Shown: positions 1 to 8,615, numbered from the stretch's first letter. The stretch is DNA of 64,000 nt from Bacillota bacterium (GCA_023435705.1 JAEYRH010000001.1:1-64000), one strand, 5' to 3'. A program made the numbers and translations. Notes: a model not told the origin generated them from the sequence alone.

Positions 1-572
1 TCGTGTCTGCCAAGACTACGATTGGCACACCGGGCTCGGTGAAAGCAGCCCCTGTGACCTACAGCAGCATCAAAGTGACCTGGAGCGCCGTGACCGGCGC
101 GTCGGGGTATGTGGTATACCGGGCAACATCCAGCACGGGGGCTTACGCATCCGTAGGAACAGCTACATCGACCAGTTTCACCAACACCAACACAGGCACC
201 GGCATCACCTATTACTACAAGGTGAGAGCTTATCGCACAGTGGGCAGCACGAAGGTTTACGGGTCATATTCCGCTGCCGCATACACCAGGACAAGCATTG
301 GCTATCCAACAACAGTCAGAGCCGCGCGGGCCAGCTCCACCAGCATCAAGGTAACCTGGAGCGGGGTGTCGGGCGCGACTCGATATGAACTGTGGCGCAG
401 CACATCTTCCGGCGGCACCTACACACTGGTGGCGACAACAGCCTCTCTGTATTGCACCAACAGCAGCCTGACCACCGGCAGGACTTATTACTACAAGGTG
501 CGTGCTTATCATCTGGAGGGAACCACGAAGGTGTATGGCCCCTGGTCGAGGGTGGTGTACGCCAAGCCCTGA
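1..572 (+). CDS. C-terminal part of a fibronectin type III repeat surface protein (5' end outside window)
   Basis: The reading frame is open at the left edge, so this is the tail of a longer protein. The visible part holds two tandem modules of about 90 residues, each with the FN3 pattern SIKVTW...GA..Y..YR and ending in YYYKVRAY...G.TKVYG.(Y/W)S. The repeats resemble the FN3 modules at the C-terminus of the BspA-like gene at 18153-19730, including the TKVYG ending. FN3 modules usually act as spacers or carbohydrate- or protein-binding units in secreted proteins. No anchor motif follows the last module. Any signal peptide and the functional domain lie outside the window. Confidence 0.75.
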   Translation, partial: VSAKTTIGTPGSVKAAPVTYSSIKVTWSAVTGASGYVVYRATSSTGAYASVGTATSTSFTNTNTGTGITYYYKVRAYRTVGSTKVYGSYSAAAYTRTSIGYPTTVRAARASSTSIKVTWSGVSGATRYELWRSTSSGGTYTLVATTASLYCTNSSLTTGRTYYYKVRAYHLEGTTKVYGPWSRVVYAKP

Positions 573-584
573 GCATAGGACAAG

Positions 585-620
585 AAGGAAGTCTATCAAT
601 ACAGATAGGCTTCCTTTGCC
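585..620 (+). terminator. Probable intrinsic terminator of the FN3 gene
   Basis: A 13-bp stem (585-597 with 604-616, one G-T pair, 6-nt loop) lies 13 bases after the stop codon. The T-tract is short, so termination may be partial. Confidence 0.6.
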
Positions 621-758
621 ACTTGGGCACCTCTCTATTTGGCCTTTTCCTATTTGCCACAAGGAAACGAGCCACGTTGAAAGATTCGAACATCGTTTTA
701 TCATAAAAATCTTATAAGTGATTTAGGGTTATAAAGGTCAAATTTGGTCTAACTTACA

Positions 759-787
759 TTGACTCTATTTTTCTGCTTATATATAAT
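759..787 (+). promoter_or_regulatory. SigA-type promoter of the aminotransferase operon
   Basis: The -35 TTGACT (759-764) and -10 TATAAT (782-787) are separated by exactly 17 bases. Transcription would start near 794, leaving a leader of roughly 115 nt before the ATG at 912. I recognise no riboswitch in that leader. This promoter and the preceding terminator account for the gene-free stretch 573-911. Confidence 0.8.
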
Positions 788-911
788 GAAATATGTTGTT
801 TACATGAACAAGTCTTGAGAAGATCAAAATGATACAGATCTCATTATCGTATTGCCTTTGGTGGCGGAAAAAGATGGATCACATAATTCATGAAGGAGGG
901 AATTCACGACG

Positions 912-2021
912 ATGAAAAACTTGCTTGAGGACATTCGCCCAACGCTGCTCATGGGGCCCGGCCCAAGCTGTGTGCATCCTGCCACCTATTACGCACTGTC
1001 CCGCTCTACGCTCGGGCATCTGGATGGACACTTCATCAAAATCATGGACGAAATCAAGGAACAATTGCGCCGAGTGATGGGTACCCGAAATGCCATGACC
1101 GTTCCTATGTCGGGCACCGGTTCAGCCGGAATGGAAGCTGCCTTTGTCAACACTGTTGAGAGGGGAGACCGCGTGCTGGTGCTGGTCAATGGCGTCTTCG
1201 GCACGCGCATGGTCGACGTCGCCGGGCGGTTGGGCGCGCAAGTGGATCGGCTGGATTTTGAGTGGGGCAAACCGGTTGATCTTCAGGTGGTACGCGATAG
1301 GCTGAAGGAAAAGAAGTATGACATCGTTGCCATTGTTCACGCGGAGACCTCAACCGGCGTGGCCAACCCGGTGGCCGAAGTGGGGAAACTCCTGAATGGG
1401 CAGGCCTTATACATCGTCGATTGTGTCACCAGCCTGGGCGGCATGCCCGTAGCGTTGGATGACTGGGGCGCCGACGTTGGCTACAGCGGCACTCAGAAGT
1501 GCCTCTCATGCCCGCCTGGTCTCTCTCCCATCACGTTCAGCGAGAAGGCCATGGCCAAAATTGCAGGCCGCAAAGAAAAGGTGCCAAACTGGTATCTGGA
1601 TATTGGCCTCCTAACATCCTATTGGAGTGGAAACAAGCGCGTATACCACCACACCGCACCCATTAATATGCTCTATGGACTGTATCAGGCACTTCAACTG
1701 CTGGAGGAGGAAGGCTTGGAGCAATGCTTCGCCCGCCATGCGCGCTGCCACGCGATGCTGGTGGAGGGCCTTCAAGCGCTGGGTCTTTCGATGGTCGCGG
1801 ATGCGCCGTACCGTCTTCCCATGCTCAACCTTGTGAGTGTGCCGGACGGAGTGGACGAGGCCGCGCTGCGAGATCGGTTGCTCAACGAATTTGGCATTGA
1901 GATCGGCGCCGGTTTGGGGCCGTTGGCCGGCAAGGTCGTCCGGATTGGTCTGATGGGCCACACTGCCCGCGAGGAAAACGTGGAGCGCCTGCTGAGTGCC
2001 CTGGCAATCTGCCTGAAATGA
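912..2021 (+). CDS. Class V PLP aminotransferase (alanine-glyoxylate / serine-pyruvate type)
   Basis: A 369-residue protein of normal length for the AGXT/PucG-like branch of class V aminotransferases. These cytosolic PLP enzymes move an amino group from alanine or serine to glyoxylate or a related 2-oxo acid. Visible marks are the N-terminal LLMGPGPS motif, the MSGTGSAGMEAA cofactor-phosphate loop, the VDCVTSLGG segment with the Asp that contacts the pyridine nitrogen, and the SGTQKCLSCPPG motif whose Lys196 should form the Schiff base. A GGAGGG ribosome-binding site precedes the ATG. It is the first gene of a two-gene operon with the FAD oxidoreductase 80 bp downstream. The exact substrate cannot be read from sequence; phosphonate- or purine-linked transamination are alternatives. 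Confidence 0.85.
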   Translation: MKNLLEDIRPTLLMGPGPSCVHPATYYALSRSTLGHLDGHFIKIMDEIKEQLRRVMGTRNAMTVPMSGTGSAGMEAAFVNTVERGDRVLVLVNGVFGTRMVDVAGRLGAQVDRLDFEWGKPVDLQVVRDRLKEKKYDIVAIVHAETSTGVANPVAEVGKLLNGQALYIVDCVTSLGGMPVALDDWGADVGYSGTQKCLSCPPGLSPITFSEKAMAKIAGRKEKVPNWYLDIGLLTSYWSGNKRVYHHTAPINMLYGLYQALQLLEEEGLEQCFARHARCHAMLVEGLQALGLSMVADAPYRLPMLNLVSVPDGVDEAALRDRLLNEFGIEIGAGLGPLAGKVVRIGLMGHTAREENVERLLSALAICLK

Positions 2022-2101
2022 AAGGATGACGAGGTTGGTTTGGCATGCCATAAACCACTTCATCACATTGAAAAGCAGGATTTATTCCGGGAGGAGACAC
2101 C

Positions 2102-3370
2102 ATGCCTGGCACATATGTCGAGCCAACAAAAGAAATACCAATATACGGGCAATTTGACGTCGTCGTCGTAGGCGGCGGCACAGCCGGTTGGGCGGCGGCG
2201 GTGGCCGCCGCGCGCAATGGGGCGAACACGCTGGTGATAGAGCGCTTCCCCTTCTTTGGCGGCACGGCGACTGCGTCGCTGATGGCCAATATTGTGGGCA
2301 TTCGCAACCAGGTACTGCCCGACGGCATTCAGACCATGAAGGGCATCGGCGAGGAGTTGATTCTTAGGCTGATCGAAATGGGTGGCGCGGTCAAATCACG
2401 CAACGCCTATCCTTCCGCTGAGCACGCCAATGTGAGAGGAGACCTCTCCTACAACTACGCCTTTGACACCGAGAAATTCAAGTTTGTGACGTTGAAGATG
2501 GCGATGGACTCCGGCGTTCACATTTTGTTTCACACCTATTTCAGCGATGTGATTATGGACGAGGGGCGCGTTGCCGGCATCATCATCGAAAACAAATCCG
2601 GCCGCCAGGCGGTGTTTGCCCACACTGTCATTGATGCCAGCGGCGACGGCGACGTGGCCTATCGCGCCGGCGTCCCCTATTGGCAGGTCAAGGGGGATGA
2701 GGCACCCAGACTGAACGACTGCCTGATGTACAAGGTGACCGGCTTTTCACCGGACACCACGCAGGGCGGTTGCCTGATTGGGGATTCGATGGTGCTCTGG
2801 GGGCCGTCGCCCGGGCCGGTCAACAGTGCCGACGCCGATGAGCTCACCGCCGCTGAGATCAAAACGCGCCTGGCCGTCTATGAGGATCTGGAGCAGAAGA
2901 AACAAGAGAATCCCGATTTTGGCAACCCACGAGTTGCCGATACAGGAGTGCTCCTTGGTATCCGGCAGACGCGCTTTTTTGAAGGGGACTACAAAATAAC
3001 TGGCGACGACGTTTTGTCCGGCCGTGTGTTTGAAGACTCTATTGCCATGGCGGCCAATCCCGTCATTCACTACTACGGATATCGCCGCTTCCTCACCCAC
3101 GAGGGCTACGATATCCCTTATCGTTGCCTGCTGCCACAGAAAGCGGAGCACCTGTTGGTGGTTGGACGCTGCATGTCCAGCGACCAGATCGCCTACGAGT
3201 CATGGCGCGCGATGGCGCACATACTGCCCCTTGGCGAAGCCGCTGGTACGGCGGCAGCGCTTGCAGCCAGCACGAAGACAAGCGTCCGTGCGCTTGATGT
3301 GAAACTTTTGCAGCAAACCCTGCTCGCTCAGGGCGCCGAGATCGGTCAGGGCCGGGCGAGGTGTGTATGA
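2102..3370 (+). CDS. FAD-dependent oxidoreductase (FAD_oxidored family)
   Basis: A 422-residue flavoprotein. A dinucleotide-binding Rossmann motif (VVVVGGGTAGWAAAVAAARNG) at residues 19-39 is followed by ERFPFFGGTAT, typical of the FAD_oxidored family. The mid-protein segment DASGDGDVAYRAG is the second FAD contact usual for these proteins. The C-terminal LLVVGRCMSSDQIAYESWRA region fits the same fold. A GGGAGGAG site precedes the ATG. No promoter is evident in the 80-bp gap, so it is probably co-transcribed with the aminotransferase. The substrate is unknown. The pairing suggests one enzyme feeds the other, for example oxidation of a hydroxy or amino acid to an oxo acid, but that is inference. 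Confidence 0.8.
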   Translation: MPGTYVEPTKEIPIYGQFDVVVVGGGTAGWAAAVAAARNGANTLVIERFPFFGGTATASLMANIVGIRNQVLPDGIQTMKGIGEELILRLIEMGGAVKSRNAYPSAEHANVRGDLSYNYAFDTEKFKFVTLKMAMDSGVHILFHTYFSDVIMDEGRVAGIIIENKSGRQAVFAHTVIDASGDGDVAYRAGVPYWQVKGDEAPRLNDCLMYKVTGFSPDTTQGGCLIGDSMVLWGPSPGPVNSADADELTAAEIKTRLAVYEDLEQKKQENPDFGNPRVADTGVLLGIRQTRFFEGDYKITGDDVLSGRVFEDSIAMAANPVIHYYGYRRFLTHEGYDIPYRCLLPQKAEHLLVVGRCMSSDQIAYESWRAMAHILPLGEAAGTAAALAASTKTSVRALDVKLLQQTLLAQGAEIGQGRARCV

Positions 3371-3935
3371 GAAAGGTTCGGTTCTGAAAGACTGGCATTG
3401 AGATAACCCGCCTGGCACGGCGACATGTTCGCGGGCGTCAATCGTACCCAAGGCTGGGATCACCCCCTCCGATGGGGAGTGGGAGGTCATCGCACCATCC
3501 ACATCAACAACCTCCTGTACAACACCAACGGCAGCCGATGGTTGGTATTGTTCTGAACAGCCGGAAGATAGTCCGACAGCTATAATTTTGTATACACACA
3601 ATGGCCGTGTAAGCGATGAAGAATTGCTTGCTTCTGTATTTCGGACTGACGTAGCTTCAAAGACAAGAGCCGGATGTTTGGCTACATGCCGATCGGGGAG
3701 TTACTGGATAAGTGGGAGATACATAAGCATTTCTAGGCACAGAAAGGCCCAAACGGAATAGGATAATTGACGATTTAATCCCTAACTGCATTTTGTTTAT
3801 ATTTGTAGCTAGAATTTCTGTGTAAGCAAGGAGGATATGTTTATAAACTTTACTGTTAATCAATTCATCATTTTGGTTTACATTTTATGGTAAATAAATT
3901 AGTATATAAATGTATTTGAGGTTGAGGTGGTTTGG
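3371..3935. other. 565-bp intergenic region, no confident gene
   Basis: The left half keeps coding-like composition and contains a 43-codon open frame at 3425-3556 that reads like a protein tail (WGVGGHRTIHINNLLYN) but has no ribosome-binding site. It may be a decayed gene remnant. The right half is AT-rich. An AGGAGG at 3829-3834 sits only two bases before an ATG at 3837 that opens an 18-codon hydrophobic frame; I do not call it a gene. No clear terminator or consensus promoter was found. Confidence 0.4.
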
Positions 3936-6041
3936 ATGAGAAAACATATATCGTTATCAATAGTAGTCATAACGAGTATACTTGTCTCATCATGCGCAAA
4001 AGATTTTACGCCCGGCGCACCCCTGTCCACAGCTGTGCAGACTCAGATGGCGATGGCAGCCCCGACGCCTCTCCCGACACCCTCCCCCGAGCCCACGCCT
4101 GATCCGATGGCAATCCAATATGACGCGGCGGGCTTGCTGGAGGGCGAGGGAAAATATGCCGAGGCTGCCGAGGCGTTTGCCTTGCTGGGGGAATATCAGG
4201 ACAGCGCCGCAAGGGCCGGCACTATCCGCAGCTACCTCGACGCCCTCAAGCTGGAAGAGGAGGGCCGGTATCCCGAAGCGTGCCGCGCGTTTGGGGCCCT
4301 TGGCGATTACAAAGACAGCCCGGCAAAAGCCAGCTCCCTCCAATTCGCAAAAATCTATGCGGGCGGTGAGTTCAATATCGGCATTCTCAGGAATGGCGGG
4401 ATCGTCGCGACGGGGAATGACATATCTGTAACGATGGCAATCGGATGGACTAATATTATTGCGATTGATGCCGGTAACACACATACTGCCGCTTTGCGAA
4501 AAGACGGCACCGTGGTGGCCATTGGGCAAAATGAGCACGGCGAATGTGATGTCAGCGGTTGGTCCGATATCGTGGCCATTTCTGCCGGATCTTCTCATAC
4601 TGTAGGATTGAAGAAGGACAGGACGGTGGTGATTGCCGGAGAAGATGAAGACGGTGAATGCGATGTGGGTGCATGGATGGACATTGTCGCCATCGCAAGC
4701 GGCGCGTTTTGCACCGTGGGCTTGAAAAGCGACGGCACTGTGGTGCTTGCAGGGGCGAAAGAGTTTCAGCATGAAATCAGCAATTGGAAAGACATCGTGC
4801 AAATCTCTGCGGGAGCAAGTAACACCCTGATTGTAGGCCTGAAGAAAGACGGAACGGTTGTAGCCGCAGGAAGAAACGATTTTGGTGAAACAAAAGTGGG
4901 CAAATGGACAGACATCGTTTCCGTTTCTGCCGGCGACGGATATACGGTCGGTTTAAAGAAAAACGGCACCGTTGTATGTGTGGGATACAATGAATGGAAG
5001 CAATGCAACGCCAGCCGCTGGAAGAATATCAAAGCAATTTCTGCGGGTATGGGTTTTTCGCATACTGTGGGCTTAAAGGCCGATGGCACAGTAGTCGCAA
5101 CCGGATATAATGATTACAGCGAATGCGATGTGAGCAATTGGAAGAATATCGTCGCAATTGCAGCGGGAGGCTGCTTTACAATAGGCCTGAAAAGCGATGG
5201 CACCGTCGTGGCGGCGGGCAACGGCAATGCGCGCAACCCCCATTGGGGCGGTGGCGGGCTGCATTATTGCGACGTGCAGGACTGGAGTGGCGTCACTACA
5301 ATTGCCGTCTCCAACAGCACTGCCTTTGGGTTGAAAGCTGACGGCACGGCGGTGGCGTCGGGATCGAATTTCTTGGGCATGGCTGATGTGGGCGGCTGGA
5401 AGGATCTTGTGGCCGTCGCCACCGGAAGCTTTCATACGGTCGGTTTGAAGAAAAACGGAACTGTTGTAGCCACGGGTATGGGCACGGTCAATATCGGCCA
5501 TTATTACGGTGACAACAATGATTTCGGGCAATGTAAAGTAGGTGGCTGGAAGAATATTGTAGCCATTGCAGCCTATGGTGGTACCACTGTTGGCTTGAAA
5601 AGCAATGGAACCGTAGTGGCTGTTGGATATAACCTGGAAGGCCAATGCAATGTGGGCGGCTGGAAAAACATTATTGCCATTGCCGCAGGGGGGACCCATA
5701 CGGTCGGCCTGAGAAGCGACGGCACGGTAGTGGCTGCAGGCGGGAAAGCACACAGAGATTATTCCAATCCCCCAGATTTCAAGGAAGTGGCTGGCTGGAC
5801 GGATATCGTCGCGATCAGCACTGGCAACGTACATGTGGTGGGGCTGAAGCGCGACGGCACGGTCGTGGCGGCCGGCGAGAACTGGCAGAGCCAATGCGAT
5901 GTGGGCCAGTGGACCGATATCGTTGCAATCTCTGCAGGTCCATATCACACGCTGGGCTTGAAAAGCGACGGTTCCGTTGTGGCGACCGGCGACAACAGTT
6001 ATGGCCAATGCAATGTGGATATATGGAAGAAAACATCATAA
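3936..6041 (+). CDS. Secreted lipoprotein with 14 RCC1-like repeats
   Basis: The start is ATG 3936, six bases after GAGGTGG; an in-frame GTG at 3927 is less likely. Residues 1-20 form a signal peptide ending in the lipobox LVSSC, so the protein should be lipid-anchored outside the membrane. A Pro/Thr linker follows, then two short repeats of the form EGEGKYAEAAEAFALLGEYQDS (TPR-like, duplicated). The rest is 14 copies of a unit resembling HTVGLKKDGTVVAAG...GECDVGGW..IVAISAG. This pattern belongs to the RCC1/BNR propeller type. Fourteen units would make two seven-bladed propellers. The ligand is unknown; binding of host or polymer surfaces is a guess. Confidence 0.85.
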   Translation: MRKHISLSIVVITSILVSSCAKDFTPGAPLSTAVQTQMAMAAPTPLPTPSPEPTPDPMAIQYDAAGLLEGEGKYAEAAEAFALLGEYQDSAARAGTIRSYLDALKLEEEGRYPEACRAFGALGDYKDSPAKASSLQFAKIYAGGEFNIGILRNGGIVATGNDISVTMAIGWTNIIAIDAGNTHTAALRKDGTVVAIGQNEHGECDVSGWSDIVAISAGSSHTVGLKKDRTVVIAGEDEDGECDVGAWMDIVAIASGAFCTVGLKSDGTVVLAGAKEFQHEISNWKDIVQISAGASNTLIVGLKKDGTVVAAGRNDFGETKVGKWTDIVSVSAGDGYTVGLKKNGTVVCVGYNEWKQCNASRWKNIKAISAGMGFSHTVGLKADGTVVATGYNDYSECDVSNWKNIVAIAAGGCFTIGLKSDGTVVAAGNGNARNPHWGGGGLHYCDVQDWSGVTTIAVSNSTAFGLKADGTAVASGSNFLGMADVGGWKDLVAVATGSFHTVGLKKNGTVVATGMGTVNIGHYYGDNNDFGQCKVGGWKNIVAIAAYGGTTVGLKSNGTVVAVGYNLEGQCNVGGWKNIIAIAAGGTHTVGLRSDGTVVAAGGKAHRDYSNPPDFKEVAGWTDIVAISTGNVHVVGLKRDGTVVAAGENWQSQCDVGQWTDIVAISAGPYHTLGLKSDGSVVATGDNSYGQCNVDIWKKTS

Positions 6042-6620
6042 GCACTTCGAAGCCTCTATAATAAACGTAAAGGGATAAATTGGCTGAAAGCCCTCTCGGA
6101 AGACCTCTTTGAGGCCGCCAAAGCTGCCAGTGGCAGCATCAAGCCCGCATTTATGAGACTCGATGTAATTGAGCTCATGTCACAGGGCTTGGGCGAGCTT
6201 TCAGACAGAAACAAGGAGTCAGGACTTGATTTCCGCGTGAGCCTGATTAGGGAGAAGCTCCATATTCTGGCTGATGGGAAGTTGCTGTGTCGTGTTGTTA
6301 AAAACCTGCTCTCAAACGTATTCAAGTATGTCCTTGACCATTCCCGCGTATATGTCAGTTCATATCGTGTGCGAGACCTTGTTCGTATTGAAGTCAAGAA
6401 CATCTCAGCATACGAGATCACCGTACCCGCGGAGGAACTGACGGAGCGTCTTACACGCGGCGATCAATCCCGTGGATGTGAAGATTCAGGCTTGGGCCTG
6501 GCGATTGCGAAAAGCCTGACAGAGCTGCAGGGCGGCGAGTTCAGGATAGAAATTGATGGTGATTTTTTCAAGGCAATTGTGGAGTTCAAGGAGGATATTT
6601 CTAGTATTAGCAATGCTTAA
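6042..6620 (+). pseudogene. 5'-truncated sensor histidine kinase remnant (HATPase domain only)
   Basis: The frame directly after a TAA at 6039 encodes the end of a kinase dimerisation helix (WLKALSEDLFEAAKAASG) and then a complete-looking HATPase_c domain. Visible are the N-box (VVKNLLSNVFKY), the degenerate G1 region (VKNIS) seen in one clostridial kinase subfamily, and the G2 box (EDSGLGLAIAKS). The phospho-acceptor His, the membrane sensor and any start codon with a ribosome-binding site are missing. The first plausible ATG (6153) would begin inside the domain. It lies one base after the stop of the RCC1 gene, so the 5' end was probably lost by deletion. No partner response regulator is adjacent. 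Confidence 0.75.
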
Positions 6621-6671
6621 CCAGTAAACCACTTGTTTGTTGATATTATAAAAAAACCCTATATAACACAA

Positions 6672-6692
6672 AAGCCCAGAAATACTGGGCTT
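6672..6692 (-). terminator. Hairpin between convergent genes, probable terminator of the helicase gene
   Basis: An 8-bp perfect stem (6672-6679 with 6685-6692, 5-nt loop) is followed on the minus strand by a T-rich tail. It may also stop read-through from the kinase remnant on the plus strand. Confidence 0.55.
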
Positions 6693-6751
6693 ATCATTGT
6701 ATCACTGGATAGTGTTAAGGTCGAGGTACCAGGTAGTAGAGTAGAAAACAC

Positions 6752-8005
6752 TCAGCTTTTCTCCGTTGCCTCAGAAGTCGGACCCGGTTTCGGCTTCCTG
6801 ACCCGCCGCCTCCGGTTTGCCGGCCTGGCGTTGGCAGCCGGTGCGGCATTCGATTCCGGCTGGGTGTTCGCGTTCTGAACCATCTCTTTGCTGGTCTCTT
6901 TACCAGTTTCCTTGCCCATTTCCACCTTGGTGTGGTGCTGGATGCGCTTCATCTGCTTGGCTTCCTTGCCAAGCACCAGCGTAATTGCGCGCCCCACGTT
7001 GCCGGCCCGGCCAGTTCGGCCAATGCGGTGCACATAGTGCTCAGCATTTTTCGGCACGTCATAGTTAAACACAAGGTCCACACCGGAGATGTCAAGGCCG
7101 CGGGCGGCGATATCGGTGGCTACCAGCACGCTCAATGTCTTGGTACGGAAGCGCATCATGATGTTGTCACGCCGGCTTTGGTCCATGTCACCGTGAAGGC
7201 CTTCAGCGCGGAAGCCCATGCGCTTGAGGCTGCGCGATATCTCATCCACCTTGTGCTTGGTGTTGCAGAACACCAGGCTCAGCCGGGGCTTGTGCTTGCG
7301 CAGCATGTTTGCCAGTTCAGCAACCTTTGATTTCTCGGTGGTCTCCAGATAGCTCTGCTCAATGGCCGGTACCACCAGCGCCTGGTTTTCAATCGTGATA
7401 AACTCAGGTTCCTTCTGGTATTGCTTGGCCAGATCAAGGATCTCCTTGGGCATTGTGGCGGAGAACATCAACGTTTGGCGTTTGCTGGAGGTGTAGGAAA
7501 GAATCTCCTCAATGTCCTCGCGGAAGCCCATATCCAGCATTTCGTCTGCCTCATCCAGCGTAACGATCTTCACATGGAAGAACCGCACGGTGCGCCGCCG
7601 CAGGTGGTCCAGCACTCGGCCGGGCGTGCCCACAATCATCTGCACACCGCCTTGCTGCAGCTTGCGGATCTGGCTTTCCATGTGGGTGCCGCCATAGACG
7701 GCCACGACGGAGAATCCTTCCAGATGCTGCGAGAATTGCGTGACGGCATCGGTGATCTGCTGTGCCAGCTCGCGGGTGGGGCAGAGGACCAAGGCCTGCA
7801 CTTCCTTGTTTGTCAGGTCCAGCTTCTCCAGGATGGGCATTGCGAAGGCTGCTGTCTTGCCGGTGCCGGTCTGAGCCTGGCCGATGATGTCACGGCCTTC
7901 CAGAATCAATGGGATGGCCTTCTCCTGGATGGGGGTGGGCCGCTCGTACCCGATGGCAGCGGCTGTTTGATTCATTTTGTCTGATAATTGGGGGATAAAG
8001 GTCAT
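6752..8005 (-). CDS. DEAD-box ATP-dependent RNA helicase (CshA-like)
   Basis: A 417-residue helicase that unwinds RNA duplexes in ribosome assembly, cold adaptation or RNA decay. All core motifs are readable in order: Q motif (GYERPTPIQ), Walker A (AQTGTGKTA), PTRELAQQ, TPGRVLDH, DEAD, SAT, and then in the second RecA domain the ARGLD and HRIGRTGRAG motifs. The tail is short and basic (RPANRRRRVRKPKP), typical of RNA-contacting extensions. The start ATG has AAGGAAG upstream at a slightly long spacing; the next in-frame ATG has no site. It stands alone, convergent with the kinase remnant. Exact assignment among cshA, cshB and deaD paralogues is uncertain. Confidence 0.9.
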   Translation of the reverse strand: MTFIPQLSDKMNQTAAAIGYERPTPIQEKAIPLILEGRDIIGQAQTGTGKTAAFAMPILEKLDLTNKEVQALVLCPTRELAQQITDAVTQFSQHLEGFSVVAVYGGTHMESQIRKLQQGGVQMIVGTPGRVLDHLRRRTVRFFHVKIVTLDEADEMLDMGFREDIEEILSYTSSKRQTLMFSATMPKEILDLAKQYQKEPEFITIENQALVVPAIEQSYLETTEKSKVAELANMLRKHKPRLSLVFCNTKHKVDEISRSLKRMGFRAEGLHGDMDQSRRDNIMMRFRTKTLSVLVATDIAARGLDISGVDLVFNYDVPKNAEHYVHRIGRTGRAGNVGRAITLVLGKEAKQMKRIQHHTKVEMGKETGKETSKEMVQNANTQPESNAAPAANARPANRRRRVRKPKPGPTSEATEKS

Positions 8006-8092
8006 GTTGTCAGTTCTTCTTCCTTGTTACTTGTCAGTATACATATACCCACCGTGTCGAGCCGATAACCTTGCTACAGCAGAGGATATTCA

Positions 8093-8126
8093 AGAAAAAA
8101 GGCCCTGCCTGAGCGGCAGGACCTTT
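8093..8126 (-). terminator. Intrinsic terminator of tRNA-Leu(GAG)
   Basis: On the minus strand a 12-bp stem (8115-8126 with 8098-8109, loop 8110-8114) runs into a T-tract, immediately after the tRNA 3' end. Confidence 0.85.
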
Positions 8127-8130
8127 CATT

Positions 8131-8215
8131 TGGTGCGGTCAGTGGGACTTGAACCCACACAGGGAGCCCTATACGCCCCTCAAACGTACGCGTCTGCCAG
8201 TTCCGCCATGACCGC
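8131..8215 (-). tRNA. tRNA-Leu (anticodon GAG)
   Basis: The minus strand folds into a class II tRNA of 85 nt: acceptor GCGGTCA/TGACCGC, anticodon stem TACGT/GCGTA around loop TTGAGGG, a long variable arm, a T-arm with GGTTCAAGTCC, and an encoded CCA (8131-8133). GAG at positions 34-36 gives leucine. Confidence 0.93.
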
Positions 8216-8234
8216 AAATCAGGCGTGCCAAAAT

Positions 8235-8263
8235 ATTATATAATCTTGCAATTCTATTGTCAA
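8235..8263 (-). promoter_or_regulatory. Promoter of tRNA-Leu(GAG)
   Basis: Read on the minus strand: -35 TTGACA (8258-8263), a 17-base spacer, -10 TATAAT (8235-8240). Both hexamers match the consensus perfectly. Confidence 0.85.
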
Positions 8264-8315
8264 ATGGATTTTTTGTCGCAATTCTATTTGTTGCATATTC
8301 TCCCCGAGAATCGGA

Positions 8316-8345
8316 TTGACAGGGCTGGGTTTGTTGGTTTATAAT
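8316..8345 (+). promoter_or_regulatory. Promoter of the Val-Phe-Gly-Cys tRNA operon
   Basis: TTGACA (8316-8321) and TATAAT (8340-8345) with an 18-base spacer, 33 bases before the first tRNA. It is divergent from the tRNA-Leu promoter. Confidence 0.85.
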
Positions 8346-8378
8346 AAATCCCACGCGTCGGAAATGTGTTGGGAATAG

Positions 8379-8454
8379 GGGAGCATAGCTCAGTTGGTAG
8401 AGCATTCGGTTTACATCCGACAGGTCGTAGGTTCGAGTCCTACTGTTCCCACCA
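8379..8454 (+). tRNA. tRNA-Val (anticodon TAC)
   Basis: A 76-nt cloverleaf with acceptor GGGAGCA/TGTTCCC, D-arm GCTCAGTTGGTAGAGC, anticodon loop TTTACAT, T-arm GTAGGTTCGAGTCCTAC and encoded CCA. The outermost anticodon-stem pair is a T-C mismatch. First gene of the four-tRNA operon. Confidence 0.93.
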
Positions 8455-8460
8455 AGATAT

Positions 8461-8536
8461 GCCTCGGTAGCTCAGTCGGTAGAGCAAGGGACTGAAAATC
8501 CCTGTGTCGACAGTTCGATTCTGTCCTGAGGCACCA
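8461..8536 (+). tRNA. tRNA-Phe (anticodon GAA)
   Basis: A 76-nt cloverleaf with acceptor GCCTCGG/CTGAGGC, anticodon stem AGGGA/TCCCT around loop CTGAAAA, and encoded CCA. It lies six bases after tRNA-Val. Confidence 0.93.
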
Positions 8537-8539
8537 CGC

Positions 8540-8615
8540 GCGGGAGTAGCTCAATGGCTAGAGCGTCGCCTTGCCATGGCGAAGGTTGCGGGTTCGAGTC
8601 CCGTCTCCCGCTCCA
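8540..8615 (+). tRNA. tRNA-Gly (anticodon GCC)
   Basis: A 76-nt cloverleaf with acceptor GCGGGAG/CTCCCGC, anticodon stem TCGCC/GGCGA around loop TTGCCAT, T-arm with GGGTTCGAGTCCC, and encoded CCA. Confidence 0.93.

Noticed and set aside
912..930. Riboswitch in the long leader of the aminotransferase operon
   Set aside because: The leader 794-911 shows no aptamer core I recognise and no terminator hairpin before the ATG.
3837..3893. 18-codon hydrophobic frame after AGGAGG
   Set aside because: Spacing of two bases to the ATG is too short, the region is AT-rich, and nothing supports expression; kept only as a remark.
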